Assembly (NCBI GenBank): GCA_947588645.1
Contig: CANPYO010000001.1
Span: 1-64,000 of the forward strand
Direction: 5' to 3'
From: an uncultured Akkermansia sp.
GTDB lineage: Bacteria > Verrucomicrobiota > Verrucomicrobiia > Verrucomicrobiales > Akkermansiaceae
DNA length: 64,000 nucleotides
Under the pieces are notes generated by a model. It searched no databases. It saw nothing but the letters and a program-made list of their open reading frames with translations, and was not told the DNA's origin. The translations under genes and the position numbers were made by a program. Shown here piece by piece: positions 47,503 through 56,630 of this stretch (within the stretch, counting starts at the first letter, position 1; every line of letters begins with the position of its first letter).

Positions 47503-49923
47503 TTACCGAAAGCGAACAAAGATGGGCGTCCTCGGTGGGGTGTCAGTGGTGTCGAGCGATTCGATGTGGTCGGAGGCAACCCATCCGCGCAGGCCGGTAG
47601 CGGTCTCCACATAGGAGAAGGAACCACGGCGAGCGAGCAAATGCAGCGGGGAAGAGGGGGTGAGCTGGAGAGTTGCTGAGGCATCCGGCGAGGCGGCGGT
47701 GTGCAGAGGGGTGCCGTGCAGCACGTAAGCTAGGTCTGATGCGGGCAGGGAGGAGAAATCTGCCGAGTCGCGCGTGGCGTAGTAGAGCCAATTCAACGCG
47801 CAGAGCAGACTGAGAGCGGCAAAGAGCGCCGTAGCGGATGTGAGCCAAGCTGACCGTCGGCGCATGAGCAAGTGCAGCGCGATGCAGAGCAGCAGGACTG
47901 CGGTGCAGACGATGCCGGCAATCCAGAGTTGTCCGCAGGAGAGCAGAGTGAAGATATGATGCACGCCGGAACGCACCGGAAGCAGGGCGCCTTCCTTGCG
48001 TTGGATAAATTCGAGGTTGGCGCGGGCTTCGGGAAAAGTGGGGTTAATTTGCAAGGCTCGGGCAAAGCTGAGAGCAGCGGCGCCCGGTTTGCCGAGGCGG
48101 TACTGGCAGGCGCCTATGTCGTAGTAGAGGACATCTGCGTCCGGGGCATTGTCGCCAAGATTCTTCTGCAGTTGTTGGAGTTTATCGAGAGCTTGGGAGT
48201 ACTGCCGGGCGGCGTAAAGCTCCTGCGGAGAGCCGTCATTAGCGGTGGAGAAAGGCAGCAGGGCCAGCAACGTGAGACATAGCACCCCGGTCGCGCGCAT
48301 CAGGGCTTTGCGCACGGCTTGCAGCATGGCCGCACGCTCATCCTTCGGCACAATGGGAGATGCTTCGGGGCGGAACGCTTCATCATCCCGGCGTTGCAGG
48401 ATGCGTTGCAACTCCTCATCGCGCGCTTCGTCGGGCACTTGGGCCTCGATAAAGGCGCCGATGCGTTTGAGGAAGGTGAGGGAGTCCGGCTCGGAAGAAA
48501 TGGCGGCGAGTTCGTGCTCGCGTGCACGCTCGGCAGACCTGCCGGCCAGAAGACGAGCGCTGTATCGCCAAGCCAGATAGATGAAGATGAGGAGAGCCGG
48601 CAGGTAAAGCAGATACCACAGCGCGCGCGGCAGAACGAAGGTTCGCCGGTCTCCACTGCCTACGGGGATGAAATCGTAAATATCCGTGAGTTCTGCGACG
48701 GGCACCGTGCCTGCCGGTGGCGGCGTGGCGGCCGTTTGCACCAAGGCGGGTCCGGCAGAATTTGTCTCGCGCCAGGGAAGGGGAATGGGCGGTGAGATCG
48801 CACGCTTGTAGGCCATGGCCTCCGGATCGAAATAAGCGAGGGAGAAGGCGGGAATGCTGTCCACTTCCGTGACGGGGCGCATGAGTTGGGAGAAAACCAT
48901 GCCGATGGTTTCGCCGGTGGCGGAAATGATGGGTTTACGAGTGGCGGGCACGAGCTTCCACTCATCCGTCATGTCGGGAGCCGGGCAGGCGAGCTGCTGC
49001 AGATTGCCCGTGCCATGTACAGTAATTTGCACCTCCACAGCCTCGTTCATGGCCAGGGAGCTTGCATCGCATTTTGTGGAGATCGTGTAGCGTCCCACGG
49101 TGTCGCTGAAGTTCGCCGGGGCTCCGGGAGGAAGGGGCAGAGCGGAAAGTGTCAGGGTGGGCAGGGGAATCTCCTCTTGTCCCACGGTGAAGAATCCGCG
49201 TTGGCGAGCCAGTAAAATCTTGCCGGTAATGTCCGAGGCGCCCTCGCGGAAGGGAGTGAGTTCCCCGGAGAAATCCGCCGTGCGCCAATCCTGCCTGTTT
49301 GCGAAGGCCGTGGGATTCTCCATGATCTGTCCCTGCACCATGGCGAGCACCCCTTGCACGGCGGGCTGCAGCGTGCTTACCTTGACGCCTACGGAGTGCA
49401 TCTGCGGCAGATTGCTCACAAAACAATCTTGCGGGAAAAAGAGCTTGAGAGAGGCTTTGACGGGTTGGTGCACGTAGGGATCCTGCGGGTGCGTGTACCA
49501 GAGCGCTCCGTAAGGTACCGGGGTGTTGTACCATTTAATTTGCGCGGTTGAGCACACTTGAAGCGGGGGAACTTTGACCGTCTGCTTGCGCCCGCTTCGG
49601 TATTCCACGGTCAAATCCGGAATTTGCAGGGTTCCGGTTTTGTCCGGTCGCACCAAGATCGGCAGGATTTGCACCATGGCGCGGTTGGCATCCAGCGGAT
49701 TGGCTCCCGCCTTGGATTGCAAAATTTGCACCCCGGCGAATTGCACGCGCGGCTGCTCGCGGATGGAAAAAATGTCCTCGCCTACCTCCGTGTCCACGAG
49801 GTAAAGCAGTACCTGTTCCCCCGGCACTGCCACGCCTGTGGACCAGACCGGTGTCACCTGTGCGGCGGCGTACCAAGCTGCCGCAAGGAACATAATGATG
49901 ATGCTTTGGATGAATTGTCGCAT
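47503..49923 (-). CDS. BatD family protein fused to TPR and SH3 (BatD-BatE)
   Basis: An 806-aa envelope protein. It has a signal peptide (FLAAAWYAAAQ), then BatD-type immunoglobulin-like regions exposed in the periplasm to about residue 430, a membrane helix (LWYLLYLPALLIFIYLAW), a cytosolic segment, a second hydrophobic stretch and a TPR unit (PDADVLYYDIGACQYRLGK). Two more membrane helices (IAGIVCTAVLLLCIALHLL, SATALFAALSLLCALNWLYY) follow, then a C-terminal bacterial SH3-like domain (PSSPLHLLARRGSFSYVE). In Bacteroidetes these parts are separate batD and batE genes of the aerotolerance operon. It is the last gene of the moxR operon, 5 nt after the preceding one. Confidence 0.8.
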   Translation of the reverse strand: MRQFIQSIIIMFLAAAWYAAAQVTPVWSTGVAVPGEQVLLYLVDTEVGEDIFSIREQPRVQFAGVQILQSKAGANPLDANRAMVQILPILVRPDKTGTLQIPDLTVEYRSGRKQTVKVPPLQVCSTAQIKWYNTPVPYGALWYTHPQDPYVHQPVKASLKLFFPQDCFVSNLPQMHSVGVKVSTLQPAVQGVLAMVQGQIMENPTAFANRQDWRTADFSGELTPFREGASDITGKILLARQRGFFTVGQEEIPLPTLTLSALPLPPGAPANFSDTVGRYTISTKCDASSLAMNEAVEVQITVHGTGNLQQLACPAPDMTDEWKLVPATRKPIISATGETIGMVFSQLMRPVTEVDSIPAFSLAYFDPEAMAYKRAISPPIPLPWRETNSAGPALVQTAATPPPAGTVPVAELTDIYDFIPVGSGDRRTFVLPRALWYLLYLPALLIFIYLAWRYSARLLAGRSAERAREHELAAISSEPDSLTFLKRIGAFIEAQVPDEARDEELQRILQRRDDEAFRPEASPIVPKDERAAMLQAVRKALMRATGVLCLTLLALLPFSTANDGSPQELYAARQYSQALDKLQQLQKNLGDNAPDADVLYYDIGACQYRLGKPGAAALSFARALQINPTFPEARANLEFIQRKEGALLPVRSGVHHIFTLLSCGQLWIAGIVCTAVLLLCIALHLLMRRRSAWLTSATALFAALSLLCALNWLYYATRDSADFSSLPASDLAYVLHGTPLHTAASPDASATLQLTPSSPLHLLARRGSFSYVETATGLRGWVASDHIESLDTTDTPPRTPIFVRFR

Positions 49924-49928
49924 AGTGT

Positions 49929-51935
49929 TTAATAATCTTTAAGAGGACGGCGGCGGGAGACGTCCTTGTGCGGAATGGGAGAACCTCCGGTCTCGTCCAT
50001 GTGCATGCGCAGAATTCCTGCAGCGCGCTGCTTTTCCTTTTGTTCGTCACTCAACTCGGCTTGCTGCATTTCTGCCTGCTGCCGGTCGTCTCGTTGTTCG
50101 TCCTGGTTCTGTTGCGGATCCTGGTTTTGCTGCGGATCTTGCTTCTGCTGTTGATCCTGGTTCTGCTGTTGATCTTGCTTTTGCTGTTGATCTTGATTCT
50201 GCTGCTGATCTTGATTCTGCTGCTGATCTTGATTCTGCTGTTGATCTTGATTCTGCTGTTGATCTTGATTCTGCTGTTGATCTTGATTCTGCTGTTGATC
50301 TTGGTTCTGCTGCTGATCCTGGTTCTGCTGTTGATCCTGGTTCTGCTGTTGATCCTGGTTCTGCTGTTGATCCTGGTTCTGCTGTTGCTCTTGGTTCTGC
50401 TGTTGATCTTGCTTCTGCTGTTGATCCTGCTTCTGCTGTTGATCCTGCTTTTGCTGCTGATCCTGGTTCTGCTGTTGGTCTTGGTTCTGCTGTTGGTCTT
50501 GGTTCTGCTGCTGCTTGAGACGCTCGATCTCTTCCTCGAGCAATTTGATGAACTTCTGGATTTTTTCCGAGTTATTCTTTGCCTGGATGAGGCCGGAATC
50601 CGCTTGTTGAGCATCGCGGTAGGGAGCGAGAACCGACTTGAGCTCATCGACAATTTTTTGCAGTGATTCGGGGGATACTTTTGCGCCGGAATCCTGAGCG
50701 TAAAGACGACGCAATTTCTCAAAGCAGGCGTGTGCTCGTTGATTGCCTAGAGCCAGGTGGGTCGCGGCCTGGAGGCGTGAGTCACTCGTCAGAAGAGCCT
50801 CGGAAAAAAGCTCTCGAGCTTCTTCGTCCTTTTGCTCTTGAAGGGCTTGGAGCGCCCGAGCGTACGAATCTGCCGGGGTTGAATCGGCCGAAGCATGCTG
50901 CGAAAGAAGGAAGCAGCCCGCCAGCAACACGACGCCGCGCCGTGGAGCCTTCCATCCCGTGGCGGCTAGAATGCCGGCGATGATCAGCAACAAGGCAGGA
51001 ACGGCAAGCCAGGCAAACAAGTCTCGCGGCACACGCCCGGAATCAAAGGTTTCCTCGTGCCGGGTAAGACGCGAAGCTGTCTCGCGAGCGAAAGCGGAAA
51101 GATCGGCGCCGGAGCCCATGATGAAGAAATCGCCGTTCGTAGCCTTGGCGAGCCGCTGCAGCGAATCCGTGTCCAACTTGCTGATGACATGCTTGCCGGA
51201 GGCATCCTGCCAGAGGCCGTTCTCGCCATGGGGATCAGGGATCGGAGCGCCGGTGGGGGTGCCCACACCTACCGTGATGACGAGCATGTTCTTTTTACGA
51301 GCCTCTTCGGCCAGGGAAACCGGTGTGTCCACGGTGTCCTCGCCATCGCTGAGAATGACGAGGGCGTTTGCGCTATCGGGAGCGCTGCGCGTGAAGGTCG
51401 CAATGGCGCAGCGCAAGAGTTGGTCGAAATTGGTTCCGCCGCTGCCGGCCCAGTCCCGGTTCACTTGCTCCAACGCATCGCGTAGAGCCGTGTGGTCATG
51501 CGTCAGCGGAACGACGAGGTCGGCCTCCCCCGAAAAGATGATGAGCCCAATTTTATCCCCCGGCAGTGCGTCGATGAGTTCGTAGGCTGCCGCGCGGGCT
51601 TCATCCAGACGCGATGGGGAGACGTCTGTCGTCTCCATGGATCGTGAGATGTCCAGGGCGATGAGCAGATTGCGACCGGAAGCGGAGGCGCTGCCCGGCT
51701 CATAGCCGTTGATGGGACGAGCCAGCGCCAGGATGATGCAGGCAAGAGCAGGGAGGAGCAAAAGAACCGGCAGCAGAGAACGCCACACAGGCGGTTTGAT
51801 GACCAGCTCCGGGTGCTCGGAAGATACCAGTGAGCCCCAAGCTTTGCCGAGACGCCGCCGCCACAGCAGAACCGCCACTCCCAGTATGACCGGAAGCAGC
51901 AGGACTATCAGAATATGCGGGTATAGAAAGCTCAT
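49929..51935 (-). CDS. BatB-like VWA protein with Gln-rich repeat tail
   Basis: A 668-aa inner-membrane protein. The N-terminal membrane helices are HILIVLLLPVILGVAVLL and SLLPVLLLLPALACIILALA. A VWA domain with the MIDAS motif DISRS follows (LIALDISRSMETTD, later LSDGED), then another helix (WLAVPALLLIIAGILAATGW) and a second hydrophobic stretch (GVVLLAGCFLLSQHASA). A TPR-like helical region leads to about 23 copies of the hexapeptide DQQQNQ or DQQQKQ. Such proteins correspond to BatB plus a BatC-like tail. The start at 51935 is supported by an ATGA overlap with the stop of the upstream gene, indicating translational coupling; an earlier in-frame ATG at 51968 would run 37 nt into that gene. 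Confidence 0.82.
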   Translation of the reverse strand: MSFLYPHILIVLLLPVILGVAVLLWRRRLGKAWGSLVSSEHPELVIKPPVWRSLLPVLLLLPALACIILALARPINGYEPGSASASGRNLLIALDISRSMETTDVSPSRLDEARAAAYELIDALPGDKIGLIIFSGEADLVVPLTHDHTALRDALEQVNRDWAGSGGTNFDQLLRCAIATFTRSAPDSANALVILSDGEDTVDTPVSLAEEARKKNMLVITVGVGTPTGAPIPDPHGENGLWQDASGKHVISKLDTDSLQRLAKATNGDFFIMGSGADLSAFARETASRLTRHEETFDSGRVPRDLFAWLAVPALLLIIAGILAATGWKAPRRGVVLLAGCFLLSQHASADSTPADSYARALQALQEQKDEEARELFSEALLTSDSRLQAATHLALGNQRAHACFEKLRRLYAQDSGAKVSPESLQKIVDELKSVLAPYRDAQQADSGLIQAKNNSEKIQKFIKLLEEEIERLKQQQNQDQQQNQDQQQNQDQQQKQDQQQKQDQQQKQDQQQNQEQQQNQDQQQNQDQQQNQDQQQNQDQQQNQDQQQNQDQQQNQDQQQNQDQQQNQDQQQNQDQQQNQDQQQKQDQQQNQDQQQKQDPQQNQDPQQNQDEQRDDRQQAEMQQAELSDEQKEKQRAAGILRMHMDETGGSPIPHKDVSRRRPLKDY
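50101..50514 (-). repeat. 18-bp coding tandem repeat (DQQQNQ)
   Basis: About 23 copies of an 18-bp unit encoding DQQQNQ, with K, E or P substitutions in some. The copies are close to identical, so the number could change by slippage without breaking the frame. On the opposite strand it produces a spurious Leu-rich open frame. Confidence 0.9.
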
Positions 51936-53560
51936 GGCGCAAAGCGGGTGCGTAATTCTGAAAAGCAAAAGCCAAGCAGCAGGAGAATGAGCGCCGCCGA
52001 CAGAGGGTACATGAAGAGAGGATCAAAGCTCACTAACTTGCGGCGTGTGGCGTCTGTCTTCTCCAGAGAGTCGATGCTGCGGAAGGCTTCCTGCAACTGG
52101 GCGCCACTGCCGGCGCGGTAGAAGCGACCGCCGGTGATGGTCGCAATTTCGCGCAGCGTTTTCTCATCGAAGGTATCGACATCTGCCGTGTAACGCGAGA
52201 GACGCTCATCCCTGCCGATAGCGATCGTGAAAATCTTGATGCCGAGTTTGGCGGCCTCCTTGGCCGCATCGACGGGAGAGATGGAGCCGCTGTTGTTCAC
52301 ACCATCCGTTACGAGGATAATGACCTTGGACTTGGTCTCAACGCGCTCGTGCAGACGGGTGGCAGCCCCGGCAATGGCGGTGCCGATGGCCGTGCCATCC
52401 GGTTCCACGTAGCCCGGACGGTCCGCTTGCCCGAATTGTCCGGCCTCAGGCAGGTAAAATTGCTCCATGATGTAGCGCAAAATCGCATGATCGAGGGTGA
52501 GTGGGCTGCACAGCTTGGCGCGTCCTGCAAAGGCGAGCATGCCGATACGGTCGTTCGGGCGGTCGGCGATAAAGTTTGAGATGACGTGCTTGGCGGCAGT
52601 GAGGCGATCCACCGTGGCGCGTCCCGTGCGGCCGCGTTCATCGCGTACGGAAAAGACCATATCGCGCAAGCCCATGGAGCCGGAAAGATCGCAAGCAATC
52701 ATGATGTCGATGCCGCTCACCTTTTGTTCTTCATGCTCGAGACGCCAACGGGGCTGCGCCAAAGCCACTACGAGCGCAACGGCTGCCAGCGTTGAGCAAA
52801 TGGGGCCAAGACGTCCGGCCAGAGTGTGAGGTGTACTCAGAAGCGGGCGTACAAATGAAAGCGTGGGTAAGCAGACACTGCCCTCGGCGCCTTCACGCCG
52901 GCGCAAAAAGAACAGAGGTATCAGAAGCAGCAGCACCCACAGCCAACCGGGACTGCCCCATTCGAGCTCGCGAGTGCCACTCACCACCGCGAGCGGCAAG
53001 AGGGCGTGCAACGGCACGGAGGAGGGCGTGTTCTGCGTCTGCTGCGCGTCGCGAATCTTGCCGAGGAGGTCGCGTGCGCGTTCGATAAAATCGGTCATGG
53101 CGGCGGCATCGCCGACATCACTGGCGGCGTATTTGAGATCCGCGAGTTGTTGCAGCAGGGAGAGCATGGGGAGGCGCAGAGGCTCCGGCACGGCAGACAG
53201 CGAATCGATGCGGCGGCTGAATTCCTCATGCGTTTCGTACAGGGCAGGGTCCTGGAGTTCTCCTTGCAAGAAGCGGCGCAATATCATCGAAAGCTGCAGG
53301 CTGAATTCCCGGAGGAGTTGCGGGCAGTTGGCTTGCAGGGCATCCAGGGCTTCCAGCGCCTGCTGAGCCGGCGTCGTTACGACTTCCGGCGCTTGTGTGC
53401 GTCGCCGATACAGGTAGATGTACAGCACGGAGCCGATGAGGGCGATGAGCAGAGCCGCAAGCAGCCACCACACCCAGCCGCTGGCGGCAAACTGCTCTGC
53501 CGGGAGCTCGGGGGCAAGCTCCGGTATGGCATCCGGTATGCTGGTGGGCGTGAAGGGCAT
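51932..53560 (-). CDS. DUF4381-BatA fusion, VWA membrane protein
   Basis: A 542-aa protein. The N-terminal DUF4381-like part has one membrane helix (WVWWLLAALLIALIGSVLYIYLY) and a helical cytosolic region (LREFSLQLSMILRRFLQGE). From about residue 200 it is a BatA module with helices (WLWVLLLLIPLFFL, STLAAVALVVALAQP), a VWA domain with MIDAS DLSGSM and a final helix (LSAALILLLLGFCF). DUF4381 is often a separate gene beside BatA; here the two are fused. The gene begins 3 nt after DUF58 and its stop overlaps the next start (ATGA). Confidence 0.83.
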   Translation of the reverse strand: MPFTPTSIPDAIPELAPELPAEQFAASGWVWWLLAALLIALIGSVLYIYLYRRRTQAPEVVTTPAQQALEALDALQANCPQLLREFSLQLSMILRRFLQGELQDPALYETHEEFSRRIDSLSAVPEPLRLPMLSLLQQLADLKYAASDVGDAAAMTDFIERARDLLGKIRDAQQTQNTPSSVPLHALLPLAVVSGTRELEWGSPGWLWVLLLLIPLFFLRRREGAEGSVCLPTLSFVRPLLSTPHTLAGRLGPICSTLAAVALVVALAQPRWRLEHEEQKVSGIDIMIACDLSGSMGLRDMVFSVRDERGRTGRATVDRLTAAKHVISNFIADRPNDRIGMLAFAGRAKLCSPLTLDHAILRYIMEQFYLPEAGQFGQADRPGYVEPDGTAIGTAIAGAATRLHERVETKSKVIILVTDGVNNSGSISPVDAAKEAAKLGIKIFTIAIGRDERLSRYTADVDTFDEKTLREIATITGGRFYRAGSGAQLQEAFRSIDSLEKTDATRRKLVSFDPLFMYPLSAALILLLLGFCFSELRTRFAP

Positions 53561-53563
53561 GGT

Positions 53564-54454
53564 TTAGCGGAGAAATAGTCGGCTGCGACGCTTGAAGAGT
53601 GCGCGAAGTTTGGGCATAAAGTCTTCGTTGGTGAGTAGCTGAAGATGGTCGATGGACAGTTGTCCGAAGAGCTTATCCCAATCGGCAAAATGTGCATGCA
53701 CCCGCTTGGAATGCTCGGCGCGAAGAGCTGCATCAGACAAATTGGCTGCGAACTGCACGCCCGTCTCGGCATCCAATGCGCAGACGCGTCCGGCGGCGGG
53801 CAGGGAGATTTCCAGCGGGTCATTCACGCGCATCGGGATGAGTTCGTGGCAAAAGTTGAGCTTGCCGATGGATTGCTTATCCGGGGCGAAAAGGAAATCA
53901 CTAATCATAACCAGCAGCGTTTTCTTGCGCTGGGTGCGCAGCAATTCATCGACCACGGTGGGCACATCTTCATCCGCCCCGCCGGGCGGGGCGCTGAGGA
54001 TGGAAGTGAGCACGCGCAGATATTGGCGCACGCCTTTGGCCGGGGGCAGGTAAAAATGCGGATTGCAACCGAAGATGAGCAGACCGGTTTTATCGCCGTT
54101 GAGGGCGGCGCTGTAGGCAAGGGTGGTAGCGATGCGCGCAGCGTACTCCAGTTTGGAATCCGGACTCAGACTGCCGGCGTAGCGCATGGAGGCGCTGGCA
54201 TCTACCGCCAGCAGCAGAGCTTGCTCGCGCTCCTCATGAAACTTGCGCACGTAGGGGGTGCCGGTGCGTGCGGTCACTTTCCAATCGATGAAACGCGGCT
54301 CGTCGCCCGGAGTATACTCGCGAAATTCGTCGAAATCGAGCCCCTGTCCGCGGAAGCCGGATCGGTACAGCCCGGCAAAGGTGGCAGTAACCAAGCGTCG
54401 CGCCTGCATTTCAATGCGGCGCACTCGCTGCATGATGTCCTGCGTTTTATCCAT
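53564..54454 (-). CDS. DUF58 domain protein
   Basis: A 296-aa cytosolic protein with the DUF58 signature GLDFDEFREYTPGDEPRFID followed by WKVTARTG, and a VWA-like continuation (LLLAVDASASMRYAG) ending in the basic RRSRLFLR. DUF58 proteins accompany MoxR AAA+ ATPases and VWA proteins in complexes linked to envelope stress and metal or redox cofactor assembly. It lies 27 nt after moxR and 3 nt before the BatA gene. The function is inferred from this standard neighbourhood. Confidence 0.85.
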   Translation of the reverse strand: MDKTQDIMQRVRRIEMQARRLVTATFAGLYRSGFRGQGLDFDEFREYTPGDEPRFIDWKVTARTGTPYVRKFHEEREQALLLAVDASASMRYAGSLSPDSKLEYAARIATTLAYSAALNGDKTGLLIFGCNPHFYLPPAKGVRQYLRVLTSILSAPPGGADEDVPTVVDELLRTQRKKTLLVMISDFLFAPDKQSIGKLNFCHELIPMRVNDPLEISLPAAGRVCALDAETGVQFAANLSDAALRAEHSKRVHAHFADWDKLFGQLSIDHLQLLTNEDFMPKLRALFKRRSRLFLR

Positions 54455-54481
54455 GACATGCGAGAGGCGGTGCGCTTCTTA

Positions 54482-55471
54482 TCAAGGTACAGGTACTTTC
54501 GAGAGGATGCGGTCAATGACATCGTCTGCCGTCACATTGGCGGCTTCGGCCTCATAAGAGAGGAGGATGCGGTGACGCAGGATGTCATGCGCCAGATCCT
54601 TCACATCCTGCGGGGTCACATAAGCGCGCTGGTGGGTGAAGGCAAGCGCCTTGGAGGCCAGAGCTATGTTGATGGTAGCGCGTGGAGAAGCGCCTGCGCG
54701 TACCATGCCGGACAGCGAGCGATCCACCTTTTCCGGTGTGCGGGTCGTGCGCACCAGGTCTACGATGTAGTGCTGCACCGCCGGGTCGATGAATATCTTA
54801 TCCACCAGCTCGCGGGATGCCTCAATATCCTGAGCCTCCACGACCGGGTGCGTCGTGGGAACAGGTCCGGTTCGCCCCATCAGGGTGAGTACTTGCAATT
54901 CCTCGTCGCGCGAGGGATAGTCGACGACCACCTTAAAGAGGAAGCGATCCAGCTGCGCCTCGGGAAGCTGGTAGGTGCCTTCCTGTTCGATCGGGTTTTG
55001 CGTGGCAAGCACGAGGAAGGGATTGGGCAGGGTGTAGCTGGTCTCGCCCAAGGTTACCTGGCGCTCCTGCATGGCCTCCAACAGCGCACTTTGCACTTTG
55101 GCGGGCGCGCGGTTAATTTCATCCGCCAAAACCAAATTGGCAAAGATAGGACCTTTTTTGGGCGAAAATTGATGCAGCTCAGGGTTGTATATCATGGTGC
55201 CCACCAGGTCTGCGGGCAGAAGATCCGGCGTGAATTGAACGCGGGAAAAATTGGCGTGCATCGCCCCGGCCAGCGTTTTCACGGACAGGGTCTTGGCTAG
55301 CCCCGGAACGCCCTCCAGCAGGACATGACCCTTGCAGAGCAAGCTCAGGATGAGGCGAGAAATGAGAGCCTGCTGCCCCACCACGACTTTGCTGATTTCG
55401 ATTTTGAGTGTGCTGATCCAAGAAGAGCGGCGCACGATGAGGTCGGTTAATTCTTGGGTATTCGTTTCCAT
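54482..55471 (-). CDS. MoxR-family AAA+ ATPase
   Basis: A 329-aa ATPase with Walker A EGVPGLAKT, Walker B VLADEINRAP, sensor ATQNPIEQEGTYQLPEAQLD and a C-terminal lid domain (RAGASPRATI). MoxR ATPases act as chaperones that activate partner proteins through VWA-domain adaptors; here the partners are probably the VWA proteins encoded downstream. It heads the operon moxR, DUF58, DUF4381-BatA, BatB, BatD/E and has a clear promoter. GGGGGAG just before the ATG may serve as a ribosome-binding site. Confidence 0.9.
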   Translation of the reverse strand: METNTQELTDLIVRRSSWISTLKIEISKVVVGQQALISRLILSLLCKGHVLLEGVPGLAKTLSVKTLAGAMHANFSRVQFTPDLLPADLVGTMIYNPELHQFSPKKGPIFANLVLADEINRAPAKVQSALLEAMQERQVTLGETSYTLPNPFLVLATQNPIEQEGTYQLPEAQLDRFLFKVVVDYPSRDEELQVLTLMGRTGPVPTTHPVVEAQDIEASRELVDKIFIDPAVQHYIVDLVRTTRTPEKVDRSLSGMVRAGASPRATINIALASKALAFTHQRAYVTPQDVKDLAHDILRHRILLSYEAEAANVTADDVIDRILSKVPVP

Positions 55472-55482
55472 ACGCTCCCCCT

Positions 55483-55510
55483 AGCATAGCACGTTGCCCC
55501 CGTATTTCAA
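55483..55510 (-). promoter_or_regulatory. Promoter of the moxR-bat operon
   Basis: On the minus strand: TTGAAA (55510-55505), a 16-nt spacer and TATGCT (55488-55483), 11 nt before the ATG. Confidence 0.55.
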
Positions 55511-55552
55511 GCTGCATCTTGCAGTCTGACACAATTTGACAGGTCTTACCAC

Positions 55553-55799
55553 GGCAAACGCATTGGAAATACGTTTGCCTATGTACGAGGTACGATTTTC
55601 GATGTACGATTTGCAAATAATGCGGAGCGTAAGCGAAGGTGGCGGATAAAACAAGGTTCGGGCATGGTTACAAAGGGACGGGAAGCGAAGCGGTCGATTT
55701 CTAACCAACTCCGCGTGTCGCTTTCGAAACACGCGCTTCGCTACCCCCGCGAGCCGGAGGCGAGCCACTCTTCTAAATCGTAAATCGTAAATCGTAAAT
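55553..55799. repeat. REP-like palindrome and heptamer tracts
   Basis: GGCAAACGCATTGGAAATACGTTTGCC at 55553-55579 is followed at once by ACGAGGT/ACGATTT-type heptamers to about 55612. Then comes unique sequence with imperfect hairpins (GCGTGTCGCTTTCGAAACACGC) and three AAATCGT units at 55775-55799. No gene is seen between 55511 and 55807. Confidence 0.65.
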
Positions 55800-55807
55800 G
55801 ACTTGTC

Positions 55808-56575
55808 TTACAGACTGAGGCGGTCGGTAATGACGTCGGTGATGGGGCGGTTTTGGATTTTCTCGCTCAGGATGCCGTCACCGAGTATGTCGGGCGAGCA
55901 ATAGCGGATAAGCTTGCCGAGCCGCTCAGCCCAACTGCGCAGGTTCACATCGGCATTGCCCGTTCTTTTGTAAGCATCCGCAGAGATGAGTCGAGCTGCC
56001 TTGCGATTGCTATCCTTGCAGGCGAACAGAAGTTGTCCGGTTTTGACGTCACGGATGGTGAGTTCAATGCATATATCGCCTTCGGCAAATTTACCGACCA
56101 CGCCGGTGACGCCGGGAACTTTGATAAAATTGCCGCTGATTTTGGAGAGAATGCGCAGGACAGGATACTGGGGGCGAAAGTGAACGAGCGCCATATCGAC
56201 GCGAATATCGGCCGTAGTTGGGTCATCCGTCAAAGTCCAATTGTGCTTGTTGGCCTCGTTCCCTTCCCTCAAAGCTTTGCCAAGGGATTCCACCATGTAA
56301 TGCTGCATCTGGGGAACCATAAGGGGCGCTAATTCCGGTTCATCCTTCTCAACTTTGGAAATATCCAGCGGCGCAATGTAAATGGAGCCTTCCTTCTGGT
56401 TGAGATAGGGATTGCCGCGACCCCAAGACCAGGCGCCGTTGAGGGAGATTTTTATGGAACGGCGCAACTGCACGTCGTACAGACCACTCTCGGAGGTGAG
56501 GGTATGTTGCTGCGCACAGGAGACACACAGCAGAGAAGCCAGGATAAGCAGAACAACGTATCGAACACTGGTCAT
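55808..56575 (-). CDS. DUF3313-like lipoprotein
   Basis: A 255-aa predicted lipoprotein. The signal MTSVRYVVLLILASLLCVSC ends in a lipobox (LCVSC) with the lipidated cysteine at 20, followed by AQQ. The mature part resembles the DUF3313 family of envelope lipoproteins (conserved blocks around PEFKA-like KDEPELAPLM, LVHFRPQYPV, DICIELTIRDVKTGQLLFAC). It is probably outer-membrane anchored. The gene stands alone, with a good promoter that places the transcription start at the ATG. The family assignment is by pattern only. Confidence 0.65.
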   Translation of the reverse strand: MTSVRYVVLLILASLLCVSCAQQHTLTSESGLYDVQLRRSIKISLNGAWSWGRGNPYLNQKEGSIYIAPLDISKVEKDEPELAPLMVPQMQHYMVESLGKALREGNEANKHNWTLTDDPTTADIRVDMALVHFRPQYPVLRILSKISGNFIKVPGVTGVVGKFAEGDICIELTIRDVKTGQLLFACKDSNRKAARLISADAYKRTGNADVNLRSWAERLGKLIRYCSPDILGDGILSEKIQNRPITDVITDRLSL

Positions 56576-56581
56576 GAGCCA

Positions 56582-56610
56582 ATCATATCACAATCTGAGC
56601 CGTGTTGCAA
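56582..56610 (-). promoter_or_regulatory. Promoter of the lipoprotein gene, leaderless type
   Basis: On the minus strand: TTGCAA (56610-56605), a 17-nt spacer and TATGAT (56587-56582). Only 6 nt separate the -10 box from the ATG at 56575. Confidence 0.65.
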
Positions 56611-56630
56611 TACCACCAAGGAAAACGCCA

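Noticed and set aside
49968-50666. A 232-codon Leu/Ile-rich frame on the plus strand resembling a membrane protein
   Set aside because: It is the mirror of the CAG-rich DQQQNQ repeat of the BatB-like gene; CTG/TTG/ATC codons create false hydrophobicity.
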